Counted from the first letter of the stretch, positions 1 through 9,506 are shown. The stretch is 64,000 nucleotides of DNA from Mesorhizobium sp. (GCA_004020315.1 SAQG01000008.1:114313-178312), one strand, 5' to 3'. Made by a program: numbers and translations. Notes: a model not told the origin generated them from the letters alone.

Positions 1-362
1 GCACTCCGGACCCGGAGGCGGCAGCGCTTTCAGGCGGCAATCTGCAGAAATTCATTGTCGGCCGCGAACTCGACCGCAGGCCAAGCGTCATGGTCGTCAA
101 TCAGCCGACATGGGGCGTCGACGCCGGTGCGGCCGCCCACATTCGTCAGACGCTGATCGAATTGGCGCGCAGCGGCTCGGCAGTGCTGGTCATCAGCCAG
201 GATCTCGACGAATTGTTCGAGATATCCGACGCGATCGCGGTGATGCACAATGGCGAATTGTCGAAGCCTTTGCCGATCGCTGAGGCCACGTTCGAAAAGA
301 TCGGACTGCTGATGGGCGGGGCCGAGCCCGGCCACGCCGAACACGCTCTGGAAACGTCATGA
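1..362 (+). CDS. ABC transporter ATP-binding protein, C-terminal part (BMP/nucleoside-type importer)
   Basis: Partial gene cut by the left window edge; the frame is open from position 3 and about 119 residues remain. The ABC signature LSGGNLQK lies near residues 10-17 of the fragment, followed by a Walker B-like stretch ending in NQPTWGVD and the D-loop and H-loop region (VLVISQDLDELFEI). The LSGGN form and the NQPTWGVD motif are typical of ATPases of the YufO/RbsA-like class that work with BMP binding proteins. The stop overlaps the start of the next permease by 4 bp, so translation is probably coupled. It powers uptake through the two permeases that follow. The first ATPase domain lies outside the window. 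Confidence 0.9.
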   Translation, partial: TPDPEAAALSGGNLQKFIVGRELDRRPSVMVVNQPTWGVDAGAAAHIRQTLIELARSGSAVLVISQDLDELFEISDAIAVMHNGELSKPLPIAEATFEKIGLLMGGAEPGHAEHALETS

Positions 363-1471
363 TGCGCCTCGAACTCGTCAAACGCCCACAGCGCTCGATG
401 CTGTTCTCGGCGCTATCGCCCTTCATTGCTTTCGTGTTGACGATGATCGCCGGCGCCATCCTGTTCGCACTGCTTGGCGTCAATCCTTTGAAGGCATTCC
501 AGATTTACTTCATCGAGCCGGTCAGTCAGGTCTGGCAGCTGCATGAACTGGCGATCAAGGCGGCACCGCTCATCCTGATCGGAGTCGGCCTGTCGGTCTG
601 CTACAGGGCCAACATCTGGAACATCGGCGCGGAAGGCCAATTCATCCTGGGCGGCATCGTCGGCTCGAGCATTCCGGTGCTGTTTCCGCAGTTTGAAGGG
701 CCGCTGGTGCTGCCGCTGATGCTGCTGTTCGGCATGATCGGCGGTGCCGCCTACGCCGCCATTCCCGCCTTGCTTAAGACGCGCTTCAACACTAACGAAA
801 TCCTGACCAGCCTGATGCTGGTCTATGTCGCGCAGCTGTTCCTCGACTGGCTGGTGCGCGGGCCGTGGCGCGATCCGAAGGGTTTCAATTTCCCGCAGAC
901 GATACAATTCAACGACTCGGCCATATTGCCGGAACTGATGCCGGCCTCCGGCCGTGCCAATTGGGGTTTCGTCTTCGCGCTGGTCGCGGCGGTGCTGGTC
1001 TGGATCCTGATGAGCCGCATGCTGAAAGGCTTCGAGGTCCGCGTGCTCGGCTCAAGTCCCAGGGCAGGACGCTTCGCCGGCTTCGGCATCAACAGGATGG
1101 TGTTCTTCGCCTTCATGCTGTCGGGTGCACTGGCCGGACTTGCCGGCATCTCGGAGGTCTCCGGCGCCATCGGCCAGCTGCAGCCGGTGATTTCGCCCGG
1201 CTACGGCTTTGCCGCTATCATCGTGGCGTTCCTTGGCCGGCTCAATCCATTAGGCATCGTCGCGGCGGGCCTGGTGCTGGCGCTGACTTATCTCGGCGGC
1301 GAAGCGGTGCAAAGCGCGCTCGGCATATCCGACAAGGTGGCGCGCGTATTCCAGGGCATGCTCCTGTTCTTCGTGCTTGGCTGCGACACGCTCATTCACT
1401 ACCGCATTCGTCTGATCGGCTTTGCCGCACCGAAGCTTGAATCCGCGCCGAAGCTGGAGGAGGCCCGCTGA
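359..1471 (+). CDS. ABC transporter permease (BMP/nucleoside family, first permease)
   Basis: A 370-residue integral membrane protein with about nine to ten hydrophobic segments. The first is around residues 19-40 (AFVLTMIAGAILFALLGV). The motif NIWNIGAEGQFILGG near residue 90 is characteristic of the YufP/NupB branch of the branched-chain permease family that works with BMP-family binding proteins. It starts 4 bp inside the preceding ATPase gene, and its last base is shared with the next permease start (TGATG). Role by family: inner-membrane channel half for a nucleoside or related solute. The true substrate cannot be read from sequence. Confidence 0.92.
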   Translation: MMRLELVKRPQRSMLFSALSPFIAFVLTMIAGAILFALLGVNPLKAFQIYFIEPVSQVWQLHELAIKAAPLILIGVGLSVCYRANIWNIGAEGQFILGGIVGSSIPVLFPQFEGPLVLPLMLLFGMIGGAAYAAIPALLKTRFNTNEILTSLMLVYVAQLFLDWLVRGPWRDPKGFNFPQTIQFNDSAILPELMPASGRANWGFVFALVAAVLVWILMSRMLKGFEVRVLGSSPRAGRFAGFGINRMVFFAFMLSGALAGLAGISEVSGAIGQLQPVISPGYGFAAIIVAFLGRLNPLGIVAAGLVLALTYLGGEAVQSALGISDKVARVFQGMLLFFVLGCDTLIHYRIRLIGFAAPKLESAPKLEEAR

Positions 1472-2391
1472 TGGACATCACCGTCAACATTCTTTTAACC
1501 ATCGCAACCGCGGCGACGCCTTTGCTGCTCGCGGCGATCGGCGAGCTGGTGGTCGAACGTTCCGGCGTGCTCAACCTCGGCGTCGAAGGCATGATGATCA
1601 TGGGGGCGGTCGGCGGTTTCGGCGCCGGCTATCTAACCGGATCGCCGTGGATCGGGTTGTTGGCGGCGATCGCCTTGGGTGCGGTGTTTTCGCTGCTGTT
1701 CGCCGTCATGACGTTGTCGCTGGCCACCAACCAGGTGGCGACCGGCCTGTCGCTGACACTGCTCGGCCTCGGGCTCTCCGGCATGATGGGCACCAGCTTT
1801 GTCGGCCAGCCCGGCGCGAGGCTGCCAAACCTCGACATTCCCGGCCTGACAGCGATCCCCGTCATCGGCAGGTTGTTGTTCGGCCAGGACCCGATATTCT
1901 ACATCTCGATTGCATTGACCGCCGCCGTCATGTGGTTCCTGTTCAAGACACGCACCGGGCTGACGCTGCGCTCGATCGGCGACAGCCACACATCGGCCCA
2001 TGCGCTTGGCATCCAGGTCATCCGCTACCGTTATCTGGCGGTGATCTTCGGCGGCGCCTGTGCAGGCCTTGCCGGAGGCCACCTGTCGTTGGTCTACACG
2101 CCGCAATGGGTGGAGAACATGACCGCCGGACGCGGCTGGATCGCGCTGGCGCTGGTCGTGTTCGCATCATGGCGGCCATGGCGGGTGCTGGCTGGCGCGT
2201 ATATCTTCGGCGCGGTATGGATCGGCCAGCTTCATGCACAGGCTTTTGGCATTCCGGTTCCCTCGCAACTGCTTTCTTCGTTGCCCTATCTGGCAACCAT
2301 CGTGGTTCTCGTTCTAATCTCGCGCAACAAGCGTTTGACGATGATGAACACACCGGCTTCCTTGGGGCAGCCATTCGTTCCGGATCGTTGA
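1471..2391 (+). CDS. ABC transporter permease (BMP/nucleoside family, second permease)
   Basis: A 306-residue polytopic protein. It contains the motif [17 protein letters not shown] near residues 26-42, the hallmark of the YufQ/NupC permease type that pairs with the NIGAEGQ-type permease just upstream. The start codon overlaps the upstream stop by one base. It is followed after 50 bp by the binding-protein gene. Together with its neighbours it makes a complete importer: ATPase, two different permeases and a soluble receptor. Function is from family; no substrate-specific feature is visible. Confidence 0.92.
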   Translation: MDITVNILLTIATAATPLLLAAIGELVVERSGVLNLGVEGMMIMGAVGGFGAGYLTGSPWIGLLAAIALGAVFSLLFAVMTLSLATNQVATGLSLTLLGLGLSGMMGTSFVGQPGARLPNLDIPGLTAIPVIGRLLFGQDPIFYISIALTAAVMWFLFKTRTGLTLRSIGDSHTSAHALGIQVIRYRYLAVIFGGACAGLAGGHLSLVYTPQWVENMTAGRGWIALALVVFASWRPWRVLAGAYIFGAVWIGQLHAQAFGIPVPSQLLSSLPYLATIVVLVLISRNKRLTMMNTPASLGQPFVPDR

Positions 2392-2441
2392 CAATAAAAA
2401 CAGACGGGAAGCTCCAAGGCTTAACTCAGAGAGGTAACACG

Positions 2442-3509
2442 ATGAAAAAACTGCTTATTGCGCTGATGACCGCGGCGGCGGCCTTGTCGCTGGCGGCGAC
2501 CGCCGAAGCGCAGGAAAAGCTGAAAGCCTGTTGGGTCTATACCGGCCCGATCGGCGATTTCGGCTATTCGTACCAGCATGATCAGGGCCGCCTGGACGTG
2601 GAGAAGGCACTCGGCGACAAGGTCGAGACAGCCTATCTGGAGAACGTCTCCGAGGGTCCCGATGCCGATCGGGCCTTCGAGCGCCTGGCGCGCGAAGGAT
2701 GCAAGATCATTTTCGGCACGTCCTTCGGCTTCATGGACCCCGAAGTGAAGGTCGCCAAGAAGTTCCCCGACGTGATGTTCGAACACGCGACCGGCTACAA
2801 GACGGCCGAAAATCTCGGCATCTACAATGCACGTTTCTACGAAGGCCGCTACATTCTCGGCCAGATCGCCGCCAGGCAATCGAAGTCGGGCGTCGCTGGC
2901 TACATCGTTTCGTTCCCGATTCCCGAAGTGGTGATGGGTATCAACTCCTTCATGCTCGGCGCCCAGTCGGTCAAGCCAGACTTCAAGGCGAAGATCGTCT
3001 GGGTCAATTCATGGTTCGATCCGGGCAAGGAAGCTGACGCCGCCAAGGCTCTGTTCGACCAGGGTGCCGACATCATCGTCCAGCACACCGACTCGACAGC
3101 TCCCCTGCAAGTCGCCGAAGAGCGCGGCCTGCAGGGCTTCGGCCAGTCTTCGGACATGATCAAGTTCGCTCCCAAGGCACAGTTGACCTCGATCGTCGAC
3201 GATTGGGGGCCGTATTATATCGGCCGGGTGAAGGCCGCGCTCGACGGCACCTGGAAGCCCGGCAATGTCTGGCTAGGCATCAAGGACGGCGCCGTTAAAA
3301 TGGCCCCCTACACCAACATGCCCGACGACGTGAAGGCGATGGCGGAAGCCACTGAGAAGAAGATTGTCGACGGATGGAATCCCTTCACCGGGCCGATTGC
3401 CAAGCAGGACGGAACGCCGTGGCTGAAGGACGGCGAAGTAGCCGACGACGCCACGCTGCTCGGCATGAATTTCTACGTCAAGGGCGTTGACGACAAGCTG
3501 CCGCAGTAA
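2442..3509 (+). CDS. BMP-family ABC transporter substrate-binding protein
   Basis: A 355-residue periplasmic receptor. I chose the ATG at 2442 because it begins a clear signal peptide (MKKLLIALMTAAAALSLAAT, cleavage likely after AEA) and has a GAGAGG ribosome site upstream; the open frame extends further 5' only because the preceding permease region is open in that frame. The mature part shows the BMP pattern: CWVYTGPIGDFGYSY at the N terminus, and FGTSFGFMD and NARFYEGRYILG downstream. BMP-family receptors (PnrA, TmpC) usually bind purine nucleosides, so nucleoside import is the best guess. A hairpin terminator follows at 3549. Confidence 0.93.
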   Translation: MKKLLIALMTAAAALSLAATAEAQEKLKACWVYTGPIGDFGYSYQHDQGRLDVEKALGDKVETAYLENVSEGPDADRAFERLAREGCKIIFGTSFGFMDPEVKVAKKFPDVMFEHATGYKTAENLGIYNARFYEGRYILGQIAARQSKSGVAGYIVSFPIPEVVMGINSFMLGAQSVKPDFKAKIVWVNSWFDPGKEADAAKALFDQGADIIVQHTDSTAPLQVAEERGLQGFGQSSDMIKFAPKAQLTSIVDDWGPYYIGRVKAALDGTWKPGNVWLGIKDGAVKMAPYTNMPDDVKAMAEATEKKIVDGWNPFTGPIAKQDGTPWLKDGEVADDATLLGMNFYVKGVDDKLPQ

Positions 3510-3548
3510 GCGCAAGCCTTGGCCCGGCCGGCTTTCGCCGGAACAGGA

Positions 3549-3573
3549 GAGGGCGCCTTCGGGTGCCCTCTTT
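3549..3573 (+). terminator. Rho-independent terminator of the BMP transporter operon
   Basis: A 9-bp stem (gagggcgcc pairing with ggtgccctc, one G-T wobble) with a TTCG tetraloop, followed by TTT. It sits 40 bp after the binding-protein stop. The T-run is on the plus strand only. Confidence 0.8.
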
Positions 3574-3630
3574 CCATCTGCTGAGCTTCGAAGGTTAACC
3601 TGCCCGGCTGCGGATCCCACTCATGAAAGT

Positions 3631-4935
3631 TCAGCGGGCGACTATGGTGTGAACGCCCGTTGGCAGCCTGATACGATCCGATGTGGGAGCGAGCGCCGGG
3701 CGTCCTGCCGTCGTGATCTGCCATATCTCGACGGCGCCGCCAAGGAGCGCTTCCTCATTGCGGTAACGGTTCACGCCAACGAAGAGCTTTTGTCCCGTGC
3801 GATCAAAAGCGAGTCCTTGCGGCAGCACGCCTGCGAGCGGCCATTCCCCGTGCGGTGATAGCCGGCCTGTTTCAGTGTCCAGCTGATAGAGGCTGAGCGA
3901 CGCGTGCTCCGTCCGGTCGCGCGAGCCATCTGGCTTGCCTGTGCCGCGAAGATTGGACGTGACAAGAAAGCGGCCGTCGGGGCTGAAGGCGATCGTCTCG
4001 GCGCCCCAGCCACCAAGCGCGATGTGAGGCACGGTGTGCCTTGCTGCGTCGCCCGTCGCTCCGACATCGGCAAGCCGGACTGTTGTGAGGATGCCCTCCT
4101 GAACGCCATAGAAGCCGGCTGTATCGATTCCCCATTGAACATCGGAGGTGATGTAGTAGCGGCCGTCCGGCGAGAAGCGGCCGACAAAGGGGAACTTGTT
4201 CGTCTGGATGCGATTGCCCCAGGGACGAATAGCAGAAACCGCTCCGTCCTCTCCGCGCAGCACTTCGTAGAAGGCAACCTGACCACGGTCGACGAGATTG
4301 ACCCCGACATACCGGCCGCTTGGATGCCACTGCACCCAGGTCGCCTTCAATGGAATGAACCCCGTTGACGGCTCAAGACCCAGACCAAAGCTGGATACGG
4401 GGCCGAACCGACCCTTCCTGACCGGAACGAAAGTGAGTTCGTGTTCGGCGTCGACAGTAATTGCGGCGATGAGATCGCCAGCAGGATTGAGATGGATCGC
4501 CTGCGGCTGGGTTCCGACCCTCACGCTGTCGACCACCGCCGCGCGGCCACCATCGAGCTGGAGCGATCGGATCATATCGCCTTGCTGCAACTCGTCGAGG
4601 CGGGTCGCCCGCTCGGGGCGTTGACGGAAGGTTTCGGCGACGAAAACGAACTGGCCATCCAGGGAGACGTCTAGTGCTCCGGGCGGCCCATAGGTCGAGT
4701 TCGAAACCTCTGTCATCGCAACAGAGCGAGACCGCTCCGTCGGAGAGGTGATGATGGACAGCGTATCCAGATAGTGAGGGTCCGGAGGCCCGAGCTCGCC
4801 CGTCTCGTAGACTGTCGGCACCATATCCACATCCGACAACACGAAGACGGCCCCTTCGTGACCTTCGGCCGGCTGAGCGCTTGAGAGGCTCGGCATCAGG
4901 AATAGAACAATAGCACCGAGAGAGCAGCGTCGCAT
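3631..4935 (-). CDS. Secreted beta-propeller (lactonase/YncE-like) protein
   Basis: A 434-residue protein from the chosen start at 4935, which has GGAG six bases upstream and begins a signal peptide (MRRCSLGAIVLFLMPSLSSA, cleavage near SSA-QPA). The frame stays open to 5013, but those extra residues do not look like part of the protein. The mature chain has repeated blade-like units: DVSLDGQFVFVAE, HLNPAGDLIAAI, WHPSGRYVGV, RFSPDGRYYITS, FSPDGRFLVTSN and AFDRTGQKLFVG. This is the pattern of seven-bladed propellers of the 6-phosphogluconolactonase / YncE kind. The substrate is unknown. It is divergent from a LysR regulator that probably controls it. Confidence 0.8.
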   Translation of the reverse strand: MRRCSLGAIVLFLMPSLSSAQPAEGHEGAVFVLSDVDMVPTVYETGELGPPDPHYLDTLSIITSPTERSRSVAMTEVSNSTYGPPGALDVSLDGQFVFVAETFRQRPERATRLDELQQGDMIRSLQLDGGRAAVVDSVRVGTQPQAIHLNPAGDLIAAITVDAEHELTFVPVRKGRFGPVSSFGLGLEPSTGFIPLKATWVQWHPSGRYVGVNLVDRGQVAFYEVLRGEDGAVSAIRPWGNRIQTNKFPFVGRFSPDGRYYITSDVQWGIDTAGFYGVQEGILTTVRLADVGATGDAARHTVPHIALGGWGAETIAFSPDGRFLVTSNLRGTGKPDGSRDRTEHASLSLYQLDTETGRLSPHGEWPLAGVLPQGLAFDRTGQKLFVGVNRYRNEEALLGGAVEIWQITTAGRPALAPTSDRIRLPTGVHTIVAR

Positions 4936-4945
4936 CCGTGTCTCC

Positions 4946-5001
4946 ATATCGATTGGAAGACACCTATTCTCCAGGTTCGCTTTCAGTCGTCTAATCGATA
5001 T
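4946..5001. promoter_or_regulatory. Inverted repeat in the divergent LysR/propeller intergenic region
   Basis: The 9-mer atatcgatt (4946-4954) and its exact reverse complement aatcgatat (4993-5001) face each other in the 113-bp region between the divergent genes. Spaced inverted half-sites in a shared promoter region suit a LysR-type regulator acting on its neighbour and on itself. Assignment to this regulator is inference. Confidence 0.4.
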
Positions 5002-5048
5002 TTGACATCTCAATATTCCTCTCAGTAATAAAGCCTCGGAGGTCCAGC

Positions 5049-5957
5049 ATGAATTTGGCTGCGGTCGATCTGAACCTGCTTGTCGCCTTCGACGCTCTAC
5101 TCAGTGAAGGGAGCGTGAGCGGGGCGGCAGCCCGTATCGGGCTCAGCCAGCCAGCGATGAGCAAGCGCCTCGCCCATCTGCGTCGGCTTTTCGCCGATGA
5201 TCTCTTCGTCCGTCATGCCGATGGCGTGCGGCCGACCGAAAAGGCGCTCGACCTCGCCGATCCGATCCGGGCCGCGCTACGCCAGATCCAGGATGCGCTG
5301 GGAGGATTCCGCCAGTTCTCGCCTGAGCAGTCGGGTCGCATCTTCAGGATCGTGACCACCGATCACATCGCAGCGACTTTGATGCCCAGGCTGATGCCGG
5401 TGCTCCGTTCAGCGGCGCCGAGAATTTCGATAATCCTGCGCAGTTTACACCGACAAGAAATCGTCGATTGTCTCGAGAAGGGCTCGATAGACCTTGCGAT
5501 CACTATCCTGCCCGACGCGCCGACGACGATCAAACGTGCATCACTCTTCCACGTGAATTGGATGTCGATCGTCTCGGCCGAGCATCCTGAGATTCGCGAG
5601 GCGATGACGCTCGAACTCTTTCTGAAGTATCCGCACGTGCTGGTCACTCATGTCGGCGATCTGAAGGGCTACATTGATCGCCTTCTGGACGACCGCGGCC
5701 TGAAGCGGGACGTTGCAATGAGCCTGCCTTATGCACTCGCCGTGCCGGCGATCATCGCCCAGACGAACATGATCTGCACCTTGTCGGCAAACGTGATCCG
5801 TCTCACGGCTTGGCCGCGCGTGCGCTCTTTTCCTCTGCCCTTCGACTACTTCGGTTATCAGGAAACTCTGCTATGGCATCGGAGGAACGACAGCGACCCC
5901 GGTCATGCCTGGCTCAGGCGAATGCTTATCCGTGTAAGCGAAACAGTCACGCCCTAG
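5049..5957 (+). CDS. LysR-family transcriptional regulator
   Basis: A 302-residue regulator. The N-terminal winged helix-turn-helix spans about residues 5-64 (DLNLLVAFDALLSEGSVSGA, then GLSQPAMSKRLAHLR), followed by the linker helix and a periplasmic-binding-like effector domain from about residue 95. A strong GGAGGT ribosome site precedes the ATG. The N terminus resembles the NodD/NahR/LinR-like branch, which usually activates a divergent operon in response to a small aromatic or lactone effector. Here the divergent gene is the secreted propeller protein. The effector cannot be deduced. The stop codon lies within the start of a palindromic repeat. Confidence 0.92.
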   Translation: MNLAAVDLNLLVAFDALLSEGSVSGAAARIGLSQPAMSKRLAHLRRLFADDLFVRHADGVRPTEKALDLADPIRAALRQIQDALGGFRQFSPEQSGRIFRIVTTDHIAATLMPRLMPVLRSAAPRISIILRSLHRQEIVDCLEKGSIDLAITILPDAPTTIKRASLFHVNWMSIVSAEHPEIREAMTLELFLKYPHVLVTHVGDLKGYIDRLLDDRGLKRDVAMSLPYALAVPAIIAQTNMICTLSANVIRLTAWPRVRSFPLPFDYFGYQETLLWHRRNDSDPGHAWLRRMLIRVSETVTP

Positions 5958-6060
5958 AGCGCTTTGCGTTTTGGTCGAATCAAAACCGCGCTCTAACTCT
6001 TTATTTTCAACGCGTTTTGTCGGACGCCAAACAAAGACGTTTGGCTGCAAAATGCTCTAG
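5956..6060. repeat. Rhizobial palindromic intergenic repeat (REP/RIME-like), copy a
   Basis: A hairpin-forming segment whose arms agagcgc (5956) and gcgctct (ending 5994) enclose a gttttggtcgaatcaaaac stem. A second palindromic part runs to gctctag at 6060. It begins at the LysR stop codon. The same agagcg...cgctcta theme recurs at 57273-57316. It may also act as a bidirectional transcription stop between LysR and rimO. Confidence 0.6.
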
Positions 6061-6087
6061 CAGAAGGGGTCTTTGCCGGGCCGGCCA

Positions 6088-7401
6088 TCAGACCGCCGAG
6101 CCGTAGAGATCGTAGGCGTCGGCACGGTCGATCTTTACGGTGACGATGTCGCCGGCGCGCAACGGGCGCCGCGACTGGATATGCACCGAGCCGTCGATTT
6201 CGGGTGCGTCGTATTTGGTGCGGCCTTTCGCCGAGGTACCATGCGCCTCGTCGATCAGCACGGGCAGGCGCTTGCCGACCTTCCTTGCGAGCTGCGTCGC
6301 CGAGATCTTCTGCTGGCGCTGCATGAAACGGTGCCAGCGCGCCTCCTTGATTTCCTGCGGCACCTGTTCGAGGCCGAGATCATTGGAGCGGGCCCCCCTG
6401 ACCGGCTCGTATTTGAAACAGCCGGCGCGGTCGATCTTGGCTTCGTCCAGCCAGTCGAGCAGCATCTCGAAATCGTCGTCCGTCTCGCCGGGAAAGCCGA
6501 CGATAAAGGTGGAACGGATCGCCAGATCCGGACAGATTTCGCGCCAGCCGCGAATGCGGTCGAGCGTCTTTTCGCCATAGGCGGGCCGGCGCATGTTCTT
6601 CAGCACCTGCGGCGAGGCGTGCTGGAACGGGATGTCCAGATAGGGAAGGATCTTACCTTCGGCCATCAGCGGGATGACATCGGCGACATGCGGGTAGGGG
6701 TAGACATAGTGCATGCGTACCCAGACGCCGAGCTTGCCGAGTTCCTCGGACAGATCGAGGAATTTGGCCCGCACTTCGCGATCGCCGAAGATGCTGGTCT
6801 GGTATTTGATGTCGATGCCGTAGGCGCTGGTATCCTGAGAGATGACCAGGATTTCCTTGACGCCGGCCTTGGCCAGTTTTTCGGCTTCGCGCAGCACGTC
6901 GGCCGCCGGCCGCGAGACGAGATCGCCGCGCAGCGCCGGGATGATACAGAAGGTGCAGCGGTTGTTGCAGCCTTCCGAAATCTTGAGATAGGCGTAGTGG
7001 CGCGGCGTGAGCTTGACGCCTTGCGGCGGCAACAGGTCGATGTAGGGATCGTGGCTTGGGGGGGCGGCCTCATGCACTGCAGCCATCACGCTCTCGTAGG
7101 CCTGCGGACCGGTGATGGCGAGAACGTTGGGATGTTTTTCGCGGATGACGTCCGGTTCGGCGCCAAGGCAACCGGTGACGATGACCCTGCCGTTCTCCGA
7201 AAGGGCGGAGCCGATGGCATTGAGCGATTCATCGCGAGCCGAATCGAGAAAGCCGCAGGTGTTGACAACGACCAGATCGGCGCCGTCATGCTTGCGCGCG
7301 ATCTCATAGCCCTCGGCGCGCAGGCGCGTGATGATGCGCTCCGAATCCACGAGGGCTTTCGGGCATCCAAGGCTGACGAAACTGACGCGAGGGGCAGACA
7401 T
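6088..7401 (-). CDS. rimO: Ribosomal protein S12 (Asp88) methylthiotransferase RimO
   Basis: A 437-residue radical-SAM methylthiotransferase that modifies Asp88 of ribosomal protein S12. I chose the ATG at 7401 ([16 protein letters not shown]) because upstream residues are not family-like. Domains: N-terminal UPF0004 with three cluster cysteines (LGCPK, NTCGF, TGCLG); radical-SAM core with CNNRCTFC near residue 150; C-terminal TRAM domain ending in YDLYGSAV. The motif [11 protein letters not shown] separates RimO from MiaB. Transcribed alone, convergent with LysR. Confidence 0.95.
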   Translation of the reverse strand: MSAPRVSFVSLGCPKALVDSERIITRLRAEGYEIARKHDGADLVVVNTCGFLDSARDESLNAIGSALSENGRVIVTGCLGAEPDVIREKHPNVLAITGPQAYESVMAAVHEAAPPSHDPYIDLLPPQGVKLTPRHYAYLKISEGCNNRCTFCIIPALRGDLVSRPAADVLREAEKLAKAGVKEILVISQDTSAYGIDIKYQTSIFGDREVRAKFLDLSEELGKLGVWVRMHYVYPYPHVADVIPLMAEGKILPYLDIPFQHASPQVLKNMRRPAYGEKTLDRIRGWREICPDLAIRSTFIVGFPGETDDDFEMLLDWLDEAKIDRAGCFKYEPVRGARSNDLGLEQVPQEIKEARWHRFMQRQQKISATQLARKVGKRLPVLIDEAHGTSAKGRTKYDAPEIDGSVHIQSRRPLRAGDIVTVKIDRADAYDLYGSAV

Positions 7402-7581
7402 TTGCGGTTTCCAATGGACGCGGGCCGGAAACCCTAAGGCCCGGCCCGGAAGTCTCGATACATGTTGATCTTTTGAACTTTCGCAGAAGCTCAATCTGCA
7501 CGGCGCAATAGCATAGTTCCGCAATCAAGCAAACCGAGGAATGACTTGGCGTCGCCCGGGCAGGCCTGCACTGCTAAGGTT

Positions 7582-8268
7582 TCAATGACCGCCCGGTCCG
7601 AACCAGGGCGCCAGGAACGCAAACTGTTCGGGGAACTGCTGCACGGCACCATCCAGAAGCATCTTCACGGCGACGTAGAAAATGATCACGAGGCCGACAT
7701 AGGCAATCCAGCGGTACTTATGCAGGAGGCGTGCGACAAACGAAGCGGCGAAGCCCATCAGCGCAATCGACAGCGCCAAGCCGATGATCAGGACCGTCGG
7801 ATGGTCCATCGCCGCGCCTGCGACTGCAAGGACGTTATCGAGAGACATCGAAACGTCGGCAATGACGATCTGCCAGGCTGCCTGAGCAAAGGTCTTGCGC
7901 GGTCCTTTGCCGCCAATCGTCCCGTTCTTGTCGTAATCGAGATTCGACAACGATTCCGTAGCGTCATGTTCCTGCTCGTGGCTGACACGCAACTCGCGCC
8001 ACATCTTCCAGCACACCCAAAGCAGCAGCAGGCCGCCGGCTATGAGAAGAATAGGGCCGATGGTGAGGAGCCACTGGGTGATCAGAGCGAAGAAGATGCG
8101 AAGCACGGTGGCCGCTGCAATGCCGACGAGAATCGCCTTCTTGCGCTGATCCGACGGCAGGCCTGCCGCGGCAAGGCCGATGACGATGGCATTATCGCCA
8201 GCAAGCACAAGATCGATGGCGATGACCTGGAGCAGGGCCGCGAGGCCAGCGGGCGTAAAAATTTCCAT
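7582..8268 (-). CDS. TerC/Alx-type integral membrane protein
   Basis: A 228-residue polytopic protein. The ATG at 8268 begins the family-like N terminus MEIFTPAGLAALLQVIAIDL. Conserved acidic motifs of the TerC (LysE-superfamily) fold are present: DLVLAGDNAIVIGL near residue 18 and DVSMSLDNVLAVAG near residue 140, each in a membrane segment. A soluble loop of about 35 residues between them carries EQEHDATESLSNLDYDKN. The TerC family includes the E. coli Alx manganese exporter and tellurite-resistance proteins, so metal ion export is plausible. I looked upstream for a yybP-ykoY-like leader and saw none that I could support. Confidence 0.88.
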   Translation of the reverse strand: MEIFTPAGLAALLQVIAIDLVLAGDNAIVIGLAAAGLPSDQRKKAILVGIAAATVLRIFFALITQWLLTIGPILLIAGGLLLLWVCWKMWRELRVSHEQEHDATESLSNLDYDKNGTIGGKGPRKTFAQAAWQIVIADVSMSLDNVLAVAGAAMDHPTVLIIGLALSIALMGFAASFVARLLHKYRWIAYVGLVIIFYVAVKMLLDGAVQQFPEQFAFLAPWFGPGGH

Positions 8269-8640
8269 CAGCTGGAATTTCCTTGCTTGGTCGCCAATCG
8301 TTCGCGTGGGTGCCGGAACGCCTAACGTGTATGGTTCCCGCGCGTCAAGAGAAGGCTTGAGAACAAGGCCGGCAAAACCGCCTGATCGCGGTCGAAATCG
8401 CCGAGAGCCGGTGAACGCTGCGATGATCGAGACATGTTGGCGCATGACCCGGAAACCGGAATCGGTCCGAAAAGGATCATCGCGACGCGTGGCACCACTA
8501 GCTAGACCGCCCGCTCACAGTGCAGGCCTAAAACGAGGGTTGAAGAGCGAAGGATAGGGTTGAAGCACGCCACCACCGCAATAGTTTCGGGGACCGAAGA
8601 GTACGATGCCTGCGAAAATGTTCCCTCACGGGAGAGGCTC
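8269..8640. other. Divergent intergenic region terC / AraC regulator
   Basis: A 372-bp region between divergent genes. It contains a REP-like palindrome at 8440-8484 and an upstream in-frame extension of the AraC gene (TTG at 8560). I see no conserved RNA structure or promoter that I can place with confidence. Confidence 0.4.
8440..8484. repeat. Rhizobial REP-like palindrome, copy b
   Basis: Imperfect palindrome with arms gcgcatgaccc and ggatcatcgcg around a central accggaatcggt. It belongs to the same gcatgatcc...ggatcatgc family as the elements at 39018 and 46738. Confidence 0.55.
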
Positions 8641-9438
8641 GTGACGTCTAACGACAACAAACCCGTCCTTTCCGGGGCGCCCATCCTTTCCGGAGCAATC
8701 GGGGAGTACCGCGAGTTCGATCCTCCGGCCGTACTCGAAGGGCATTTCCAGTGTGTCTGGTCCAATACATTGCGACCGGACGCGGGGAGCTTATCGGCCG
8801 TGGTGCCCGACGGCTGCGTCGACATCACCTGGATCGATGGCGATCTGGTCGTGGCGGGCCCCGACGTGGCCGTTGCCCTCTCTACGCTGAGACCCGGATC
8901 TACCGTGATCGGCACCCGCTTCCGACCGGGTGCGGCAAGCCGGTGGCTCGGCCTGCCGATGTCGGAGATCGTCGGCGGCCGGCTGACGCTCAGCCACTTC
9001 TGGGGAGCGCTGGCGCGCGAAATCGCCCAGAGAATTGGCGATGCGTCTTCCACGGCGGAGCGGATTCGGGCGATGCAAGCGGCACTCTGCAGGCTTGCGC
9101 CAGATGTCGAGCCGCCGCCTCCGGACATGGGATTTGCCTTCAACGCGCTGAAAACGGAATCCGCCGGTCCGGGCATGACGGTGATCCTCGACCGGCTCGA
9201 CGTCAGCCCGCGAACGCTTCGCCGCCGCTGCCAGGAAGCTTTCGGCTATGGTCCGAAGACGCTCGACCGCATTCTCCGCTTCCAGCGGTTCCTGGGCCTG
9301 GTGCGGCAGTCCGCCGAGCCGCGCCTAGCCGATCTTGCGTTCGAGGCGGGCTATTCCGACCAGGCGCATCTGACGCGCGAGGTGCGGCGCCTGTCGGGGT
9401 TCTCGCCCGCGACGGTTCTGCGACAGCTCGGCGCCTGA
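8641..9438 (+). CDS. AraC-family transcriptional regulator (DUF6597-like sensor domain)
   Basis: About 265 residues from a GTG at 8641, which has a GGGAGAGG site at good spacing. A TTG at 8560 with AAGGA upstream would give 292 residues and cannot be excluded. The first 150 residues (GEYREFDPPAVLEGHFQCVW, VPDGCVDITW, IGTRFRPGAAS) match the sensor domain found ahead of AraC helix-turn-helix domains. The C-terminal 90 residues carry two helix-turn-helix units (LDVSPRTLRRRCQEAFG; LADLAFEAGYSDQAHLTREV). It lies 68 bp upstream of the SRPBCC and VOC genes on the same strand and probably regulates them. Confidence 0.87.
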   Translation: MTSNDNKPVLSGAPILSGAIGEYREFDPPAVLEGHFQCVWSNTLRPDAGSLSAVVPDGCVDITWIDGDLVVAGPDVAVALSTLRPGSTVIGTRFRPGAASRWLGLPMSEIVGGRLTLSHFWGALAREIAQRIGDASSTAERIRAMQAALCRLAPDVEPPPPDMGFAFNALKTESAGPGMTVILDRLDVSPRTLRRRCQEAFGYGPKTLDRILRFQRFLGLVRQSAEPRLADLAFEAGYSDQAHLTREVRRLSGFSPATVLRQLGA

Positions 9439-9506
9439 GCTGGCCGTTTCGTTCAATACGCCACCGCCAACTCCGCCTAGTCTGCCTTCGTTGAAAGGAG
9501 GCAGAT

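Noticed and set aside
1422..2441. Long open frame running from the first permease into the BMP gene, giving a 695-residue protein
   Set aside because: The first 340 residues are arginine- and histidine-rich shadow sequence of the second permease gene. The signal peptide and ribosome site at 2442 mark the real start.
6073..7437. 454-residue plus-strand open frame opposite rimO
   Set aside because: It is the antisense shadow of rimO, which has full radical-SAM motifs on the other strand.
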